A DNA stretch of 64,000 nt from Aphrophora alni (taxonomy: Eukaryota > Arthropoda > Insecta > Hemiptera > Aphrophoridae). Below are positions 1 to 11,875 of this stretch, piece after piece. The stretch is taken from contig OY740769.1 of the NCBI GenBank assembly GCA_963513935.1, positions 74,727,712-74,791,711 on the forward strand. Reading direction: 5' to 3'. Both the position numbers and the translations under genes were made by a program. Numbering within the stretch: the first letter of the stretch is position 1; the number at the start of each line of letters is the position of its first letter. The notes under the pieces were generated by a model. That model was not told where the DNA came from. It ran no database searches and worked only from the letters and a program-made list of their open reading frames with translations.

Positions 1-561
1 AATATTAGTAACATTTTATTTAATATGCTCAAGATTGCATATTTATTTAAATCTATGTGCGACATTAAAAAATAGCTTGTAATGTTAATTTAGACATGAA
101 AAATCAATACACATTCATTTACCATGAAGTCTATTTTACTTAAAAATACTTTAATTTGCTTTCAAAATCCATCAATATGATGGTTTACATTTTTGGTAAC
201 AGCCCAAAATGTAATAATAAACAAAAAATAAATTTAAACTCCATCAATAATGCTTAAAAACACCGTTTTAGTATTAAATTTACTAGCAGTTGGACGTAGG
301 CACTTTTTGCCTATAATTTTAAAAAGAAACAAACAAAACTAAGAGGAATGATATTGTGCCATTATTCTAATTATGAATTGACAAGGTAATATAATACTTA
401 ACAAGACCCATTTTACATTTAAAATTTGTATTTCATTTTCAAGATGACCTATTCAAGAACAATGGCCAAAAATGTAACAGCTACTGTGATGTACAAAACA
501 CTGAAAATTAGAAGCTAATTATATTGTAATGTTATAACTTGTTTTATGTTTTGTTGTAAAG
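1..561. other. Intron sequence upstream of the first visible VBP1 exon
   Basis: AT-rich non-coding sequence with no recognisable exon, repeat end or RNA gene. It ends in an AG acceptor at 560-561, so it is read as the 3' part of a VBP1 intron. The exons for roughly the first third of the protein must lie before the window. Confidence 0.6.
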
Positions 562-727
562 ACTGAAAGTACAAATACCTGATTTGGAAAAATCACTAGA
601 TATGATTGAATTGTTGAGGAAACAGCAGAAATCGCCAAAAGATTTTGAAACACAATTCTTGTTATCTGATCAAGTTTATATGAAGGCAATTGTTCCTCCT
701 ACTGACAAAGTCTGTCTCTGGCTTGGA
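562..727 (+). other. VBP1: VBP1 exon A (internal)
   Basis: Acceptor TTGTTGTAAAG precedes position 562 and donor GTAAGT follows 727. The first base completes the previous codon (an arginine in homologues), then 55 codons follow. It contains the beta-hairpin region motif SDQVYMKAIVPPTDKVCLWL. Confidence 0.93.
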
Positions 728-3700
728 GTAAGTATTTATTTTTGTACATCTTCTGTTTCAAAGCACTAATACAAATAACAATGTTTCTCTACAAATCACT
801 ATCCCTTCACCATATAAATACATTCAGCTTCTAAATGTCATCATGAAATGATTGATTTAGACAGATTCCTCCGTGTAATTAAGCTCAAATATAAAACTAA
901 ATACTCACCAACACTTAACAATCCGATACTATATGTCACGAGTAATAATATTTTTTTTATCTGCTCATTTTACAATCTCGACCTTGCTATCAATAGATGC
1001 TAATCTACAAGATGAGCTATTTTAGGCTGATGAAGGACTTAACCCTTTTAGTGCCAACATCCATATATTCGGACGGCGAAAATAGTGTTGAAAAATGCCA
1101 ACGTCCATATATACGGATGGTGTCAGTAATGTTGAAAAATGCCAACGTCCGAATATACGGACGTCTTGAAAAAAAATTATTACAGTTTTATTTTCTGTCA
1201 AATTTAAATAATATTACACCAAAATATTCTTAAAGAAATTGTAGATTACAGAAAAATAAAGTTTTATATAGTATTCAATAATACTAATTGGCTGTAGCGA
1301 AGATAAACAAGGCTGTGACATTTGCGCGTCAGCTGGTTAGTGGGGAATATTCCATGCACAGATGTTTGTGATGTATAATCTTATTAGTTTGTTTAAGACT
1401 TAATACTATTACTAATCTTGTGTTATTATCTTATGTGACTGTTACTTTATGTTATTGTTATATTGTGCGGTAAAACTATAAATAAATATGGATCGTTCAC
1501 ATTCACCACTTAGTAAAAACACAACTCGTGCTTCATCCTCTATGTTTACCACACCACTTGTGCTAACAGATTCCTGAAAAATTTAGGTCATCAACAATTG
1601 TGTAAATAGTTAAAGTTTTATTAGTTACAGTTATCTCAAAAAACTAAAACAATTTGTTTTTACTATAAATAAGTATTTGATTGCTAAGGACTAAGTAAAT
1701 TACATCCAGATACTTTAATTTTGAATGTGCTCGCTAAAAACTGAAAATGTAGTGTTTATTAAAAAAATTGTGTTTCCATGTGTAATTTTAGTAGAAAATC
1801 CCAAATTTTAGTGTGTTTGTAAACATTTAATTACTTTTTCTCGGAATATCAATTGTTATGAGCAAAAAAAATTTTTTCAAGTGTGATTTATCATGACAAA
1901 TTAAAAAAAAAAAATTGGAAAATATTGGTGAGTAGAATTATATTTATATTTTTAAGTACTTTAAAATTAACTAAAAAGAAATTGCATAAAATATAAGTAG
2001 GAAATTTAGTTCTAAGCAATATATATATATATATATAAATAATATCAAATTATGTGAAAAATTAGGATTTTTATACACCTTTTAGTAAAACGGTAACAAA
2101 TGGCTTAAAACGGTCTGGCATTTTTCAGCAGTACCAATGCAGAAATCGCTGGCATTTTTCAGACGTTTGTTGAATTTTGGTTCTGGCACTAAAAGGGTTA
2201 AAAGGTAAGAAGAACTTTCAAAAATCATTTCAACCAAATGCTATTTAAATATTTGCTGACCTTCATTTTTTAGTAACATATATATTCAACGAATAGAAAA
2301 CGAAGCTAATGCGATTAAAATTTCGACTATTACATTAGTTATTAATGTTTTTTTATAATAATTCCCTTATTATAAAGATAGAAATAAAAATTCTGAGAAT
2401 CACTATATATAGATTTTAGAGTTTTAACATAATGAGCTATTTTAGGACCTATTGAAAATTTATTTCTAAAAAAATATTTAAAACTACCCTCATTTAAGAT
2501 TTACCAGCTCATTGTTCATGATTTGTAAACATTAGCCTACAACACAAATTTAATAAGTTCAGACAAAAACTTCTACACTGTTTATGAACAATAAATAGTT
2601 ATACATACAGTTTGTCAAATTACTAGTTTAGGTTGGATCTATGAACATTTTATAAACTTGGATATAGAGTTTTCATGAGAGAAATTGTATAGAGAGAGTA
2701 ATAAAATAATAGCTAGAGTTTTAATATTTATCTATTTGGTTCAAATTTTGTATGGTTTAATTATCCATTTAACTGGTAAGGCTGTGTATTATAGAGAAAC
2801 ATGTCAATGTTGTTCTTTGACACGTTCGCTGTCGCAGATGCCTTGGGGCACCGACAAGTTGTCACCTGGATGCGCATGGTGCCTCGATGCACCTAGTCTC
2901 ACTTCTTTTTTTATCTGTTTAATGTAAGTTTAGATCTTGGTGAAGCTAGACGATTCATTATGTGCCATTGACATATGTTAGCGTGGTGAAGTTAGTTTTA
3001 CATTATAATTGTTTTTATTCTTGTTATAGTGTTAAGTGTTATGTTAGTAGGTTTTAGTGTTTTTATATAAAATGGATCAATCTGGACCTAGAAATATATT
3101 TTATAATGATTCAGAAGATGAATTTTAATATTATTAGTGTAGTAATGACAATACAGATAGCGTTGATCTTGAAGCCTCAGACAATGACGTAGAGTCATCA
3201 TCAGTTTGGTTATCGATACTGGAGGTATAAGGCTTATTTCCTTTGGAAACTCTGAGATGGTACAAAAATATACTTGTACACATTTTACAAATGCTCCTGA
3301 CCAACTCCCACTTTCTGTATAACGAGTGCATCAGTGAAGTAAAGAACATGTAAAATGTCACATTGTATGACTTTTGACACAGCATAATTGATGTACTTTT
3401 ACTGGATTTGGAAGCTCCTAGGTGCTCTTTTCCTCTGGGCGCTCAATACACTCCATCGAAAAATGACACTTTACCGGGGTCAAATAAAGTAAAAAGAAAA
3501 AGTGTCAAGTATGCGCATCAAAAGGGACAGTCGGACAAGCAAAGCATGCTCAGATGTTTTGACGAGTACTACAAAAACTAATTGAAGAGAATTGTGAGAG
3601 TGATGAAATTGTATATATGTGTAAATAGTCACTTATATAAATTTGTATTAGTATAGCATTAGGTTAGAAATATTTTTGTAAATTTTTATTTGTATAATTG

Positions 3701-6700
3701 TGTAAAACTGTGATCTAAAACTATAATTTCAAGTATGGCAAGCCCACAAATGCAAGTGTGGTACGCTTGGTGCCTCAGAGCACCTAAAATTTCTTCCCTC
3801 CCTAAAACAGTCAAATCTTAAAATTTCACAAATTCTCACCATAGCTTTACTCTAATACACCTAAATATAACTATTTAGCATTTATAACTATTGCTGAAAT
3901 TTTAGCAGTGAACATGTTAATTGAAATTATGTTTAAACCTAATTTAATTTATAAAAATTATATTATATTACAGGGGCGTGCTGGCCCACTGGGGCACCGG
4001 GAAATGTACCGATGAGCCCTTATCTCAACGCGCCATCGGCCAAATAACGAAAATTTAAATATATATGGTCCTTACATACAGAATTCTTGCACTTTCTTCT
4101 AAAATTTCACAGAAATTTGGAAATTTCACGACTTCTTTCCATGTAATACTACATCCTGTTCTGAAAATCACTTCTGACTTTTTTTAATGTTTTTTTTTTT
4201 TGGCATAGCACTACATTCCATTACTATTTGAATTCTAAGATTTGCTAAATCAACCAAAGGTGTTATGTTCGTTACAGATTTTAAATGTCCACCACAAAAA
4301 AAAAGTCTAAGGGGGCCAATCAGGCAATCTTGTGGTCCACTCAATAGCGGTGATCAGGAAAAATGTCATTCATCAAATCTCTTACGTTCCTGTGATAATG
4401 TGGAGTACACCTTCATGTTGATAGTAAACTAAGTGTTGAACAATTCCAACTAACCCAGTTCATTTTGCTAATTCTCAATAAAATCTGTCATGGTAGGATT
4501 TAAGTACTCCTCAAGCAATTTAAGGTAAGTGTCACCGTTCAAATTTCCACCCAAATGTTTAATTTTCCAGCCATTGGAAACAGCTCTCAACAAATGTGAG
4601 AGTTTTCGTCATTGCAGTAGAAACAGTTGTATTTATTTAAAAACCCGTTTAAAAAGAAAGTGCATTCGGATAAAAACATGTGTTCTTCAGTAATATTTCA
4701 TTATTTCTTATCATAATATCACTAATTTTTTGAAAAATAAAAAACCTATCAAAATCATCTTCATGTAATTTTTGAGTTTTATAGGGCTCGAAATTCTGCA
4801 AGATTGTGTACTAACTGATAACCATGTTGAGGCAGAAACTTGACATAGGGAATTGATGAATTCTCTGAAAAATGATCCAAAACTTATATTTTCAGATAGC
4901 TTATTTAATTTAATGTATCCTACTACTTCATGAATCATTGATATTATTATACTTATGGCAAAAAAATTGAAATGATCATTTTAAAATAAGTATTGCATTT
5001 TCGATAATTATCATTTACATACAATGAAAAAAAAAAATTGAAAAAAGATAGTTGTTGAAACGGAGTTTGTCAAGGCTATTATTACATTGTGTTTAGACTA
5101 ATACTTCATGAAAGCGTTAATTTATTTGTATAATGGGAAAACAAAATAGAGTATAATGACAAAATAGTGTAGTTTGAAAATTATGTTTTGTTATTTTCAC
5201 AAATGGTAATGGCAGAACGCAGAAAATACTTGTTGCTTGTCAGTAGGCATGTAACTTCTCTTTACATCAAAGCACCTCTTATGCCCTGATTAAAGAAAAG
5301 TAATCGTTTCAGAAACAACCAACAGAAATTGTAATACTTCGAAAACAGTAACATTACAAGTATAGCAATCCTGATAGTTTAACTTGCCTATAATTTTATG
5401 TTCACGTAATACTTCGAAAACAGTAACATTACAAGTATGGCAATCCTGATAGTTTAACTTGCCTATAATTTTATGTTCACGTAATACTTCGAAAACAGTA
5501 ACATTACAAGTACAGTATAGAAATCCTATTAGTTTAACTTGCCTATAATTTTATGTTCATGTAGGCCTAATACTTCGAAAACAGGAACATTACAAGTATG
5601 GCAATCCTGATAGTTTACTTGCCTATAATTTTATGTTCACGTAATACTTCGAAAACAGGAACATTACAAGTATGGCAATCCTGATAGTTTAACTTGCCTA
5701 TAATTTTATGTGTACAACATTTCTCATAATATTAACACAAAACATTGTACAATAGTACACAATAGTACAAAAACATTGTAAAAGATTAAGTATTTTATTT
5801 TTTAAATAACAGGAAAGAAATGATAACTTTACTTTAATCAGCTTAGAAGTAGCCTTCAAAAAGTTAATACAACACAAATGTGTTTATCTTCATGAAATTA
5901 AAATAGGAACGATTGAATTTTACTGATCAACAAATATATTTACGGTACATAAAGTAAATAGTTGAACATAAAGGAGTTAGAGAATTATAAAACAAATGAA
6001 TGTCTTGTGTCCTATTTATCTAGCATGTAATAAATAATATTAATTTGAAAATAATAATTTGTAATTCTAATAATTTAGGCAAATGTGATGTTGGAGTATA
6101 CTTTGGATGATGCAATGGCACTGCTTGTGAAAAATATTGAAACTGCAAAAAAGAATTTAGGTCATGTAGAGCACGATTTGGATTTCTTAAGGTGAGCCAT
6201 TTTTCTTACATTTAGATTCAAGAGTGAGTATACTCAAATTACCTAGGCTTTCACTTAGAAAAAAACTTTTCCATCTACCAAAATTTATGGAAGTAGGTCT
6301 ATTGTTTATATTTTTTCAAATAAAAATCCATTGAATTGTTAAATAACTTTGTTTTCGTATTTTGAAAAATATTTTCTGAAAGGAAAAAGTATATCCATCA
6401 GTCTACCATATTAAAGAATTCCCTACTTTTTTCCATGATGAGAGCAATGTGACCTAGCGGTTGAGATTGCATACATACATAAATATAATAGGCACTAATT
6501 ATATCGGTGCCTTATTTGATAAAACACACTAAAATAAAATGTTATCTACAGGTTTTAGTTGGATACATTTCCAAGTCAACCTATAGTAAATAATTATTTG
6601 TCGGCTATCTATATTCTTTCTGATTATTGTAAGACTGAAAAAAGTCCACATGATTCGACTTGGAGTGGAGATTCATAGTATGCAGGCGATAGTCTGATCT

Positions 6701-9310
6701 TTGTTATCTTTTTATAATGGAGTATAATATTTAAATATAACTTAATTCAGTAAAGTATTTTAAAATAATATTTTTAGAATATAAATGATTTTTTGTTCTT
6801 ATATAACCAAAATGATTAATTAACCCTGTAATTGGCATCGACCCCGAAGGGACCCAAGTAGCACGGACAAGTAGGCAATCTCAACTTAGTAAACACGTTT
6901 TTTTGCAATTCAACATTTCACCCATTTAGAATCGTCCTACCACAATAAAAAAAATAGTGTTGGAAAGCTAATATTTGATGCATAATCATGCAAAAAAAAA
7001 AAAAAAAAAAATTCCAAAAATTGGTAAAGTTTGCATATTTTTGATACGTAACGTCAAAGATTTGAGCTGAGCATTTGTAAACAAAAATGACGTCATTTTT
7101 CTCAAATATTCCCAAATCAATATTTCTGTCAAACAGATTGACCATAACACTGTTCTATATATCACATCTTTCTCTTTCAATCTGTGCTTTCCAAATCTTT
7201 CTATCTGTAATAGTTTTTATTATATAAAAATTAAACGCTAACATTAAAACGTGTAACATTTTTACACGCTAAAAATTACATTTTTTTCAATTCAACTTTA
7301 ATCCTAGTAAATATTATTTTATCGAAATGAATTATATATCACTGTAAAGATAATGTTTCAATATTTCATAATCATGTATACCAAAATCCTTCTCACGAAA
7401 AGTAAAAATTCATAAATTCGATAATGTTGCCGACCATTCCGCTAGATGGTAATACCACGAAATGGTAATACTTGTCCAAATGCCACAAGTTGACAATATC
7501 ATATAGTACTTTTCTTTCTCTTTCGAACTGCGAATTCGAAATTATCATAAGTTATATAGGTTACGAGATACAGTAGAACCCCTCAAACTCGACATTCCGT
7601 CAAACTCGACAGGGCCAGTGACCAGGAGTGTGGGATTTCCAAGGTCATTTACTGCATTGTTTTACGCCATGTGTGCATGCCAGATGCCGGGAGGTTGAGG
7701 CTTGTCACTTTTGTTTATACAGCTGTAAGGGTTGCTCCTTTGTCTAGCCACTTTCTAATCCTACTGTATAGTAGAGGCCAAAGTTAAAGATGACCCATCG
7801 ATAAATTTCATTTTAATGTGTGATTGAACACACTATTTTTGTTGTTGTCAGGCAGGGACTTTTTTGCAATCAACGTGTAATCATTGATAATCAATAAATG
7901 TACAGTTATTTAAAGTAATTTTGAGTATTTGTTGCAAACCAAACCATTAAATACCAAAGTTCCCTAAAACCCGACACCCCCCAAACTCGACAACCTTAAA
8001 GTCCACATTGTGTCGAGTTTGAGGGGTTCTACTGTATATCCATTCTACGAAGTAGTAACCAAACCGAACCAGACTCATTTTTTTTTCGGTGCAGTTTACT
8101 AAATAGGAAATATCGATTACATTGATATTTTGTAATCAATCTTTACACTATTGGGAAGATGAAATTTAAATCTTTCATATGGTACCACTTTTTACGTCAG
8201 AGTTATTTTAGATGATTCTACCTCAACTTGAACTTGTGTACAAAATTTGTGCAAATTTTGGTCTTCCGTGTGTGCGTGGCTTGATTTATTTCTGTTATTG
8301 TGATCTTGTTTTGTTAGGTATGTTTATTTATTATAATTTATGTATACAAATTATAATATTTGTATTATTGTTTGTAGAAGTTATTGTTTTGAGTGAATGT
8401 TATTGTCAGACTTATCTAATACTGAGGCTGTCTAGAGATAGGTTATGTTATATCTGGTCTAACATTTTTAGCAAATTTCCATTTGTTTACATTAAAAAAT
8501 AATTTTGTCTAATGAAAATTTTATAAATTGATTTTTCTTTTTAGCAACTTTTATCCACAAATATATTACAAATCTCTAGAATACTTGAAAAAATTTATGG
8601 TGTACATTACCTTCTCTGTGCAAATTTTTCCTCGGCCACCGGACAATTTTTTGATTCCCTGACCTAATAACTCAAAATTTTTTATAACTAAAATTGTTTT
8701 CACTACACAACTAAACTCTATGCACCTTTCTGAATATAATGATATATAGAAGTTGTGTTTTCTATAATATATCTATTTTTGGTGATCTTTCTGAAAAAAA
8801 TGATATCCTACAAGTTAGTTTTTGCATAAAATTATTATTTTTTATGAATTTTTTAAGAAAATAATACCTAACTAAAATTTAACATGTACCGGTTGTAGGA
8901 TTAAAAAAATAAAATCATATAGTTAGTAAAGGATCATTTCCTTTTTCTCCATTGCCATCTTTGGCTTCCTTTTGTTGCTTCTTTCCTAACGATCATTCTG
9001 GACACTGTGAATGGTAAGCAGATTACAACAATTAGTGACACAGTGACAAGTATAGTGTGATCACTTTTACTGTGTGCTTATTTCAGTCTTTTATTTATTT
9101 GTGATATAAAATTCCATCCCCTAAGAATCAACACTAAAAATTTATAAATTGTAAATAGTTAATCATAATGCTCAAATTTTATAATAATCATAAATAATAT
9201 AAATTTAAATATCTTATTTCAGAGATCAGGCAACAACAACAGAAGTTAACATGGCTCGAGTATTCAACTGGAATGTGAAACAACGCCAAGCAGCTAAAGT
9301 GTCATCATGA
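562..9310 (+). CDS. VBP1: Prefoldin subunit 3 (VBP1/PFDN3), last three coding exons; 5' part outside window
   Basis: Prefoldin subunit 3 is an alpha-type subunit of the cytosolic hexameric prefoldin co-chaperone, which captures unfolded actin and tubulin and passes them to the CCT chaperonin. Three exons are visible. 562-727 starts in phase 1 and encodes LKVQIPDLEKSL through PPTDKVCLWLG, ending at GTAAGT. 6079-6191 (ANVMLEYTLDDAM to DLDFLR) ends at GTGAGC. 9223-9310 (DQATTTEVNMARVFNWNV to VKVSS-type end, stop TGA 9308-9310) follows TTTCAG. The reading phases join exactly. The motifs PPTDKVCLWLG, ANVMLEY, DLDFLRDQ and TTTEVNMARV are family hallmarks, and the second half forms the C-terminal coiled-coil helix. 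About 121 residues are present against about 190 in homologues, so the N-terminal exons are missing to the left. Introns of 5.4 and 3.0 kb are filled with transposon debris, but the coding frame is intact. Confidence 0.96.
1043..2197. mobile_element. piggyBac-type non-autonomous DNA transposon with TTAA duplications
   Basis: The ends are perfect inverted repeats: CCCTTTTAGTGCCA reads inward from 1043, and its complement ends at 2197. Both sides are flanked by TTAA (1039-1042 and 2198-2201), the piggyBac target duplication. Subterminal motifs recur in inverted orientation: AAAAATGCCAACGTCC three times near the left end, and TGGCATTTTTCAG twice near the right. The left end also holds short palindromes of the type CGTCCGAATATACGGACG. 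The roughly 1.15-kb interior is AT-rich and has no transposase, so movement would have depended on a transposase supplied elsewhere. It sits in a VBP1 intron. Confidence 0.85.
2760..3810 (+). pseudogene. Internally deleted piggyBac transposon relic
   Basis: A short ORF start at 3072 (MDQSGPRNIFYNDSEDEF, then a stop) resembles the acidic N-terminus of PGBD4-like piggyBac transposases. About 400 bp downstream, around 3488-3590, two frames give KKKKCQVCASKG and then LRCFDEYYKN, which match the Cys-rich C-terminal domain (Cx2C with basic lead, then CFxxYH). The catalytic DDD core between them is missing. Palindromic motifs GGTGCCTCGATGCACC (2879) and GGTGCCTCAGAGCACC (3769) flank the coding relic and may be subterminal repeats. 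I could not fix the outer ends or a TTAA pair, so the limits are approximate. It lies in a VBP1 intron. Confidence 0.55.
4290..4940 (-). pseudogene. Tc1/mariner-superfamily (DDE_3-type) transposase relic
   Basis: Read on the minus strand, broken frames give the sequence family seen in many insect Tc1/mariner-like transposases. FEPYKTQKLHEDDFDR lies near 4750-4800, then NTCFYPNALSF, then a stretch resembling FVESCFQWLENW, then CTPHYHRNVRDLMNDIFPDH near 4360-4410. The last is the block around the second catalytic Asp (consensus QQDGxPPHYxxxVRxxLNxxFP). Several stops and frameshifts break it. The second DDE relic at 47974-48322 belongs to a similar family. Terminal repeats were not identified. 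Confidence 0.6.
5331..5710. repeat. Tandem repeat, five copies of a 75-80-bp unit
   Basis: Units start at 5331, 5406, 5481, 5561 and 5641. Each begins GTAATACTTCGAAAACAG and ends AATTTTATGTTCAC. The first two differ at about one position. Copy 3 has a small insertion (ACAGTATAG), and copy 4 carries GGCC inserted in its first bases. Copies 4 and 5 share GGAACATT where 1-3 have GTAACATT, which points to stepwise duplication. It is non-coding and lies in a VBP1 intron. Confidence 0.95.
5711..6078. other. VBP1 intron, no feature seen
   Basis: AT-rich intron sequence ending in the acceptor TAATTTAG before exon 6079. No repeat ends or coding relics recognised. Confidence 0.6.
6079..6191 (+). other. 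VBP1: VBP1 exon B (internal)
   Basis: Acceptor AATTTAG and donor GTGAGC bound 113 nt in phase 0 to phase 2. It encodes ANVMLEYTLDDAMALL and the start of the C-terminal coiled coil ending in DLDFLR. Confidence 0.95.
6192..7570. other. VBP1 intron with unclassified AT-rich sequence
   Basis: Mostly featureless. A 27-bp stretch near 6449-6475 (CCTAGCGGTTGAGATTGCATAC) resembles a SINE-type A box, but no B box follows clearly. A run of about 19 A lies at 6991-7009. TTAACCCTGTAATTGGC near 6820 looks like a DNA-transposon end, but no partner was found. Confidence 0.4.
7571..8034. mobile_element. pogo/Tigger-type MITE, 464 bp
   Basis: The terminal inverted repeats are perfect over at least 24 bp: CAGTAGAACCCCTCAAACTC at 7571 and its complement ending at 8034. 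TA flanks each end (7569-7570 and 8035-8036). The CAGT start and TA duplication are typical of pogo/Tigger elements. The motif CAAACTCGACA is repeated just inside both ends. There is no coding capacity. It lies in the last VBP1 intron. Confidence 0.9.
8035..9222. other. Last VBP1 intron, no further feature seen
   Basis: AT-rich intron DNA. A 96-codon open frame at 8212-8502 is hydrophobic, low-complexity and not recognisable, so it is not called as a gene. It ends in the acceptor TTATTTCAG. Confidence 0.5.
9223..9310 (+). other. VBP1: VBP1 terminal coding exon
   Basis: After acceptor TTATTTCAG, AG+A restores the arginine codon. The exon encodes DQATTTEVNMARVFNW and a short basic/polar tail, ending at TGA 9308-9310. 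Confidence 0.96.
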
Positions 9311-9405
9311 ATCATAACGTTAATAGCTTTTCTTCACAATTTTAAAATCTATGTGATTTTGTTAACCAAGTTTTGTTTGCTTATTAATAATTACAACACC
9401 GAACT

Positions 9406-9411
9406 AATAAA
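9406..9411 (+). terminator. Polyadenylation signal AATAAA of VBP1
   Basis: AATAAA lies about 96 bp after the VBP1 stop codon and is followed within 30 bp by T-rich sequence. This gives a plausible short 3' UTR. Confidence 0.6.
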
Positions 9412-10011
9412 ATATGTACACTGTTATTTAAATGATTCATATTTGTATAAATTATTGTTTTTTAAATAATTTAAATATTTTAATACAAATATATTAAAAA
9501 ATAACACACAAGAAAATGTCTTAAGTTATTAGATTATCTGTTTGTTGCATAATTAGAAAATTGATTATGATACTGTTCTCATTATTATCAGGAGCCAGTT
9601 ACAACCAGCTCAATTTACTGGGAGTATATTATAAGATAAAAATGTACTGATATTGAATGAGCAATGACTTGACAGTCAAATAAAATACAATGCTTCCTTG
9701 TAAGTTGTTGGTTTTTTATACTAGATTTGTTGTGCTCAATTCATTTATCATCTTATACCATTAATTACAACACACGTTATTAAAGTTTTATATAAAAGTG
9801 CCAATTAAGTTGACAACACAAAACCTGGCAACTTTTATGACAACCACTTCTGTAGGCCCGGATTTCAATTTTGGTGAAAATTGGCCTTTGAAATGAAAAA
9901 TAGATCTTTTTATTAAAGGTGTATTATAAAAATTGATAAGTTTGGCAGGCCTGTTAATAATATTGTTATTATTATAATGTCCTCAAATAACCACAAAGTG
10001 CAATGTTTATA
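9412..10011. other. Intergenic AT-rich DNA
   Basis: No gene, RNA or repeat end recognised between the VBP1 3' end and the mariner left end. Confidence 0.6.
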
Positions 10012-10998
10012 GGGTAATCCCAAAAGTAAGGTCTCCAAAGTGTTGGGGATAGAGAGAAACTGTTTAAACGGCTGTTTGCCACACTTTGTGATTGTTGCTA
10101 CCCCCACTCCCAAGCAAGCATGTGTGTTACCTCACTGGGATGCTCAGTCTTGGCTTGGCAGCCATTGAGAATGGATCTCTTGTTGGACGTTACCGGCAAG
10201 TGCCAAATTCGCGCAGTTATTCGGTTTTTTAACACAAAAGGCGTTGAACATATTGAAATTCATCATGTATTGAGAGTCGTGTAATGAATGTCAAAAACGT
10301 TCACAAGTGATGTAGAGAGTTTAGAGCTGGTCATACTGAAATTCACAATGAAAAAAGGAGGAATTTCAATTTCAAAAAATTCAATTTCAGAGGAGACAGT
10401 CTCATGAGGCGACAGAGGAGACAGTCTCAAACCTTGCATGAGAGCGGCGGAACACTCTGGATGGTTTCTACATTTTGGTTCCTGAAGTTTCACGAACACC
10501 ATTCACAGGATTTTAACAAAAAAGTTGAAGCTAACTGTGTTTTGAAATCGAAAGAGGATATGGTTGGTAGACTTTATGTCTGCTGGGACCACAATAAACG
10601 CCGACAGGTACTATGAAACTCTGGAAAAAATCAGATGGGCAATTCAGAACCAGAGAAGGGGAATGTTGAGCAAGGGTTTAAGCATTTTCCACGACAATGC
10701 TCTCCACACGCCACCTGTTGCTCTCCTGCAACAGTTTAAATGGAACATTATTACACACGTACCCTATAATCTGGACTTGGCACCCAGTGACTACCACTTG
10801 TTCCCTAAGTTAAAACAAGGTGATTCAGCTCCTTTCAGATGAGGTTCAACACTTTCTCAAGAACATGATGTGGTGGGCATACAAAAACTGCCACATCGTC
10901 TACAAAAATGTTCCACCTTTAAAATGATGTATATATTATAGAAAATAAAAGGATTTTTATATTTCTAAAAAATAGGAGACCTTATTTTTGGGATTACC
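10012..10998 (+). mobile_element. mariner-family transposon, degenerate copy
   Basis: The inverted ends GGGTAATCCCAAAAGTAAGG (10012) and its near-perfect complement ending at 10998 match over about 25 bp with two mismatches. A TA precedes the left end; the right-hand TA appears mutated. The element is about 987 bp, shorter than a typical 1.3-kb mariner, so part of the interior is deleted. Confidence 0.85.
10171..10941 (+). pseudogene. Mariner transposase, broken (D,D34D type)
   Basis: The N-terminal helix-turn-helix region starts near 10171 (AVIRFFNTKGVEHIEIH) and is soon broken. After a frameshifted middle, the catalytic half is open from 10564 to 10842: GTTINADRYYETLEKIRWAI, then HDNALHTPP with the second catalytic Asp, then NLDLAPSDYHLFPKLK with the third. 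The C-terminal end DVVGIQKLPHRLQKC continues in another frame to a stop at 10939-10941. The segment before GTTINADRYYETL, including the first Asp, is largely missing. It cannot encode an active transposase. Confidence 0.85.
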
Positions 10999-11000
10999 TG

Positions 11001-11875
11001 CGTATGATTGATTATGACACTGTAGATCTATAATAAGACAAAGGGAAAGTGCTACAGAATCTTAGAGCTAACGCCATTCAGGGGAAAACAGTTTCAAGAC
11101 TACTTACTGTCTGCCACCCAGCAAGAGAGTTTTGTTGTGACAGACCCACACACCAAAACAGTGTCAAGACTGGGCTAATTATTCTCTGAAAAGTATTGGA
11201 AATAAAATTAATTGTTTGATCCATTTTTCAAACGGTCGCCAAAGAAATAAAGTGAAAAAGCATAGATTTTATATAATTCGTACAGTTGTTTATTGTACTA
11301 TTGGACTGAACACTATTAGTAAAGACAAATAAAACTTTCGTTATATTCCTCCAACAGCTCATTACACTATTCCGAGTGCTTAGAGATCACACCTGGGTCA
11401 GATTTCCTATATTTTTCAATACTGACTGCAACAGTCAGGACTAATAGAGTATGTTTCCTTAAATTTAGTTTGTAGTTTAGATAAATTGTAATGGATCAAG
11501 AAAATTCATTGTTATGTTGTTGTTTTTATTGTAAAATTGTATTCATATATTTAAACCTCGCTTTTTAATTCCAAAATTCTAGTTGCAAATAATATTTAAG
11601 TTCTTCTCTTTTTTAAACTCAGATTTACATTTACTCAATGTACGAAACTCAATAACTAAGGATGTTAAGAAAATACAAGATGTGTTTTTAAGTAATTACT
11701 GTTTTGAAATCTGCCACTGCAGCGCTGTGGATGGCATTTGGCACATGCACACGGTGTACCCCATCTGTTGCCAAGCCATAGACGCAATTACAGAATAATT
11801 CGACCATATTTACATTTGTTTGTGAGTATTTGAAATGTCCTTCTGGTTAAGAATCCCACAGACTCTGAAATACTG
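11001..11875. other. Unassigned sequence between two mariner relics
   Basis: No recognised gene. A 71-codon open frame at 11583-11798 is not supported by homology that I can see. Confidence 0.4.

Noticed and set aside
2760..3810. A confidently bounded piggyBac element
   Set aside because: Transposase fragments are clear enough, but no TTAA-flanked inverted ends could be matched, so only an approximate relic is reported.
6820..7530. Possible piggyBac-like element starting at TTAACCCTGTAATTGG
   Set aside because: No matching inverted end with TTAA was found to the right.
8212..8502. 96-codon hydrophobic ORF in a VBP1 intron
   Set aside because: T-rich sequence readily gives hydrophobic open frames; no start context, homology or splice support.
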